The notes beneath the pieces are model-generated. The model was not told where the DNA came from, made no database searches, and worked only from the letters and a program-made list of their open reading frames with translations. The position numbers were made by a program, and so were the translations under genes. This document shows positions 63,395 to 64,000 of a stretch of 64,000 nucleotides of DNA, in pieces (position 1 is the stretch's first letter; each line of letters begins with the position of its first letter). Location: contig OY987268.1 of the NCBI GenBank assembly GCA_963920665.1, forward strand, positions 15,750,501 to 15,814,500. The letters are read 5' to 3'. This DNA comes from Straminergon stramineum. Taxonomy: Eukaryota; Streptophyta; Bryopsida; Hypnales; Calliergonaceae.

Positions 63395-63957
63395 TAAGGT
63401 AAACCTACCTATGACAAGCAAACCACCCATGACAAGCAAACTACCTATGGTGGGCACCTAGGAAATGACCCATTAGAGTCTTACAACAATCCATGACAGA
63501 CTTTCTCTAATTAATAAGATTAGGACTGCATTAGGTTGGTTACTGACCAAAATCAATGGCTTGGGTGATTGGTGATGGAGTTATTAGTGCTTGTTTCAGA
63601 AACTTCTAGCTTTTCAGTGTAAATTCATCAAAGCAAGTGATTTTTTTAATTCTTCATATTCTGGCCATATTAGGAAATATGTACCCATGTTAGGAAATAT
63701 TCTGACTGTTTTAGGTGGTAGGATGGCCATCATGCATACACTTTTTGTTGGTTTTGGGATAGTCTACAGACTCTTTTGGGCCAATTGATAATCACACTTC
63801 AAAAATTCATAAGAAATTGATACTTTGTCAGAAAAATAAAATTTCAATTGCTCTCTTCTTTTCTCACAGATGTCTTTGTATGGAAAAAACTCTGGGTTTT
63901 TTGCTAATTGTAACAAGGCAATACACTCATTCTGCCTGTCATAGGCAGGTTTACCTT
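63395..63957 (+). repeat. Dispersed repeat copy B (matches 50.5-51.1 kb)
   Basis: Collinear with copy A from aaggtaaacctacctat to caggtttacctta, with an extra internal duplication near its start (acaagcaaac repeated). After 63957 the match ends and different sequence begins. This copy therefore lacks the downstream zf-RVT part seen after copy A. Confidence 0.8.
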
Positions 63958-64000
63958 AGATCTATGAATTCCGGATTTTTCCAGATTTTTCAATTATATT

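Noticed and set aside
1..64000. CRISPR arrays, operons, rRNA or tRNA genes
   Set aside because: I saw no regularly spaced direct repeats with spacers, no ribosomal RNA sequence and no convincing tRNA cloverleaf. The window is eukaryotic nuclear DNA. A covariance search for tRNAs was not possible here.

Overview
This is nuclear DNA from a eukaryote of the green plant line. The evidence is spliced genes with GT-AG introns, a plastid-type SET methyltransferase, a land-plant-like mitochondrial 2-oxoglutarate dehydrogenase, a DUF2921 membrane protein, and a plant telomere-type motif (AAACCCTAA) in an intron. The decisive gene is a fusion of cyclic-nucleotide phosphodiesterase and adenylyl cyclase. 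To my knowledge this is the CAPE family, found in streptophytes that make swimming sperm. A seed-free plant, most likely a bryophyte, is the best inference; the species cannot be named from this window.

Layout. 1.9-7.8 kb (+): complete 12-exon SET-domain protein methyltransferase of the Rubisco LSMT-like family. 7.8-14.1 kb: AT-rich spacer with four terminal-inverted-repeat elements. 14.2-20.0 kb (-): an 8-exon gene for a 1493-residue armadillo-repeat protein. About 21.9-31.0 kb (+): the PDE/adenylyl cyclase gene, head-to-head with the armadillo gene. 31-38.5 kb: spacer with foldback elements and one decayed reading frame. 38.8-45.7 kb (+): complete 12-exon 2-oxoglutarate dehydrogenase E1. 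45.7-56.4 kb: repeats, including a LINE relic and several TIR elements. 56.4-58.5 kb (+): intronless DUF2921 membrane protein split by one in-frame TGA. 59.9-62.4 kb (-): 3-exon gene of uncertain family with faint gasdermin-like features and a one-base frame break. 63.4-63.96 kb: second copy of a repeat also seen at 50.5 kb.

The most striking biology is in the cyclase gene. Between the phosphodiesterase and the cyclase lies a four-helix module with the charge pattern of a voltage-sensor domain, which would link membrane potential to both synthesis and breakdown of cAMP in one polypeptide. The armadillo gene shares its upstream region and its unusually AT-rich codons. Separately, at least four TIR elements start TTAACCYCT and end in TTAA, the signature of piggyBac-type non-autonomous elements.

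Exon coordinates were read by eye from splice sites, reading phase and family similarity; no alignment program was run.
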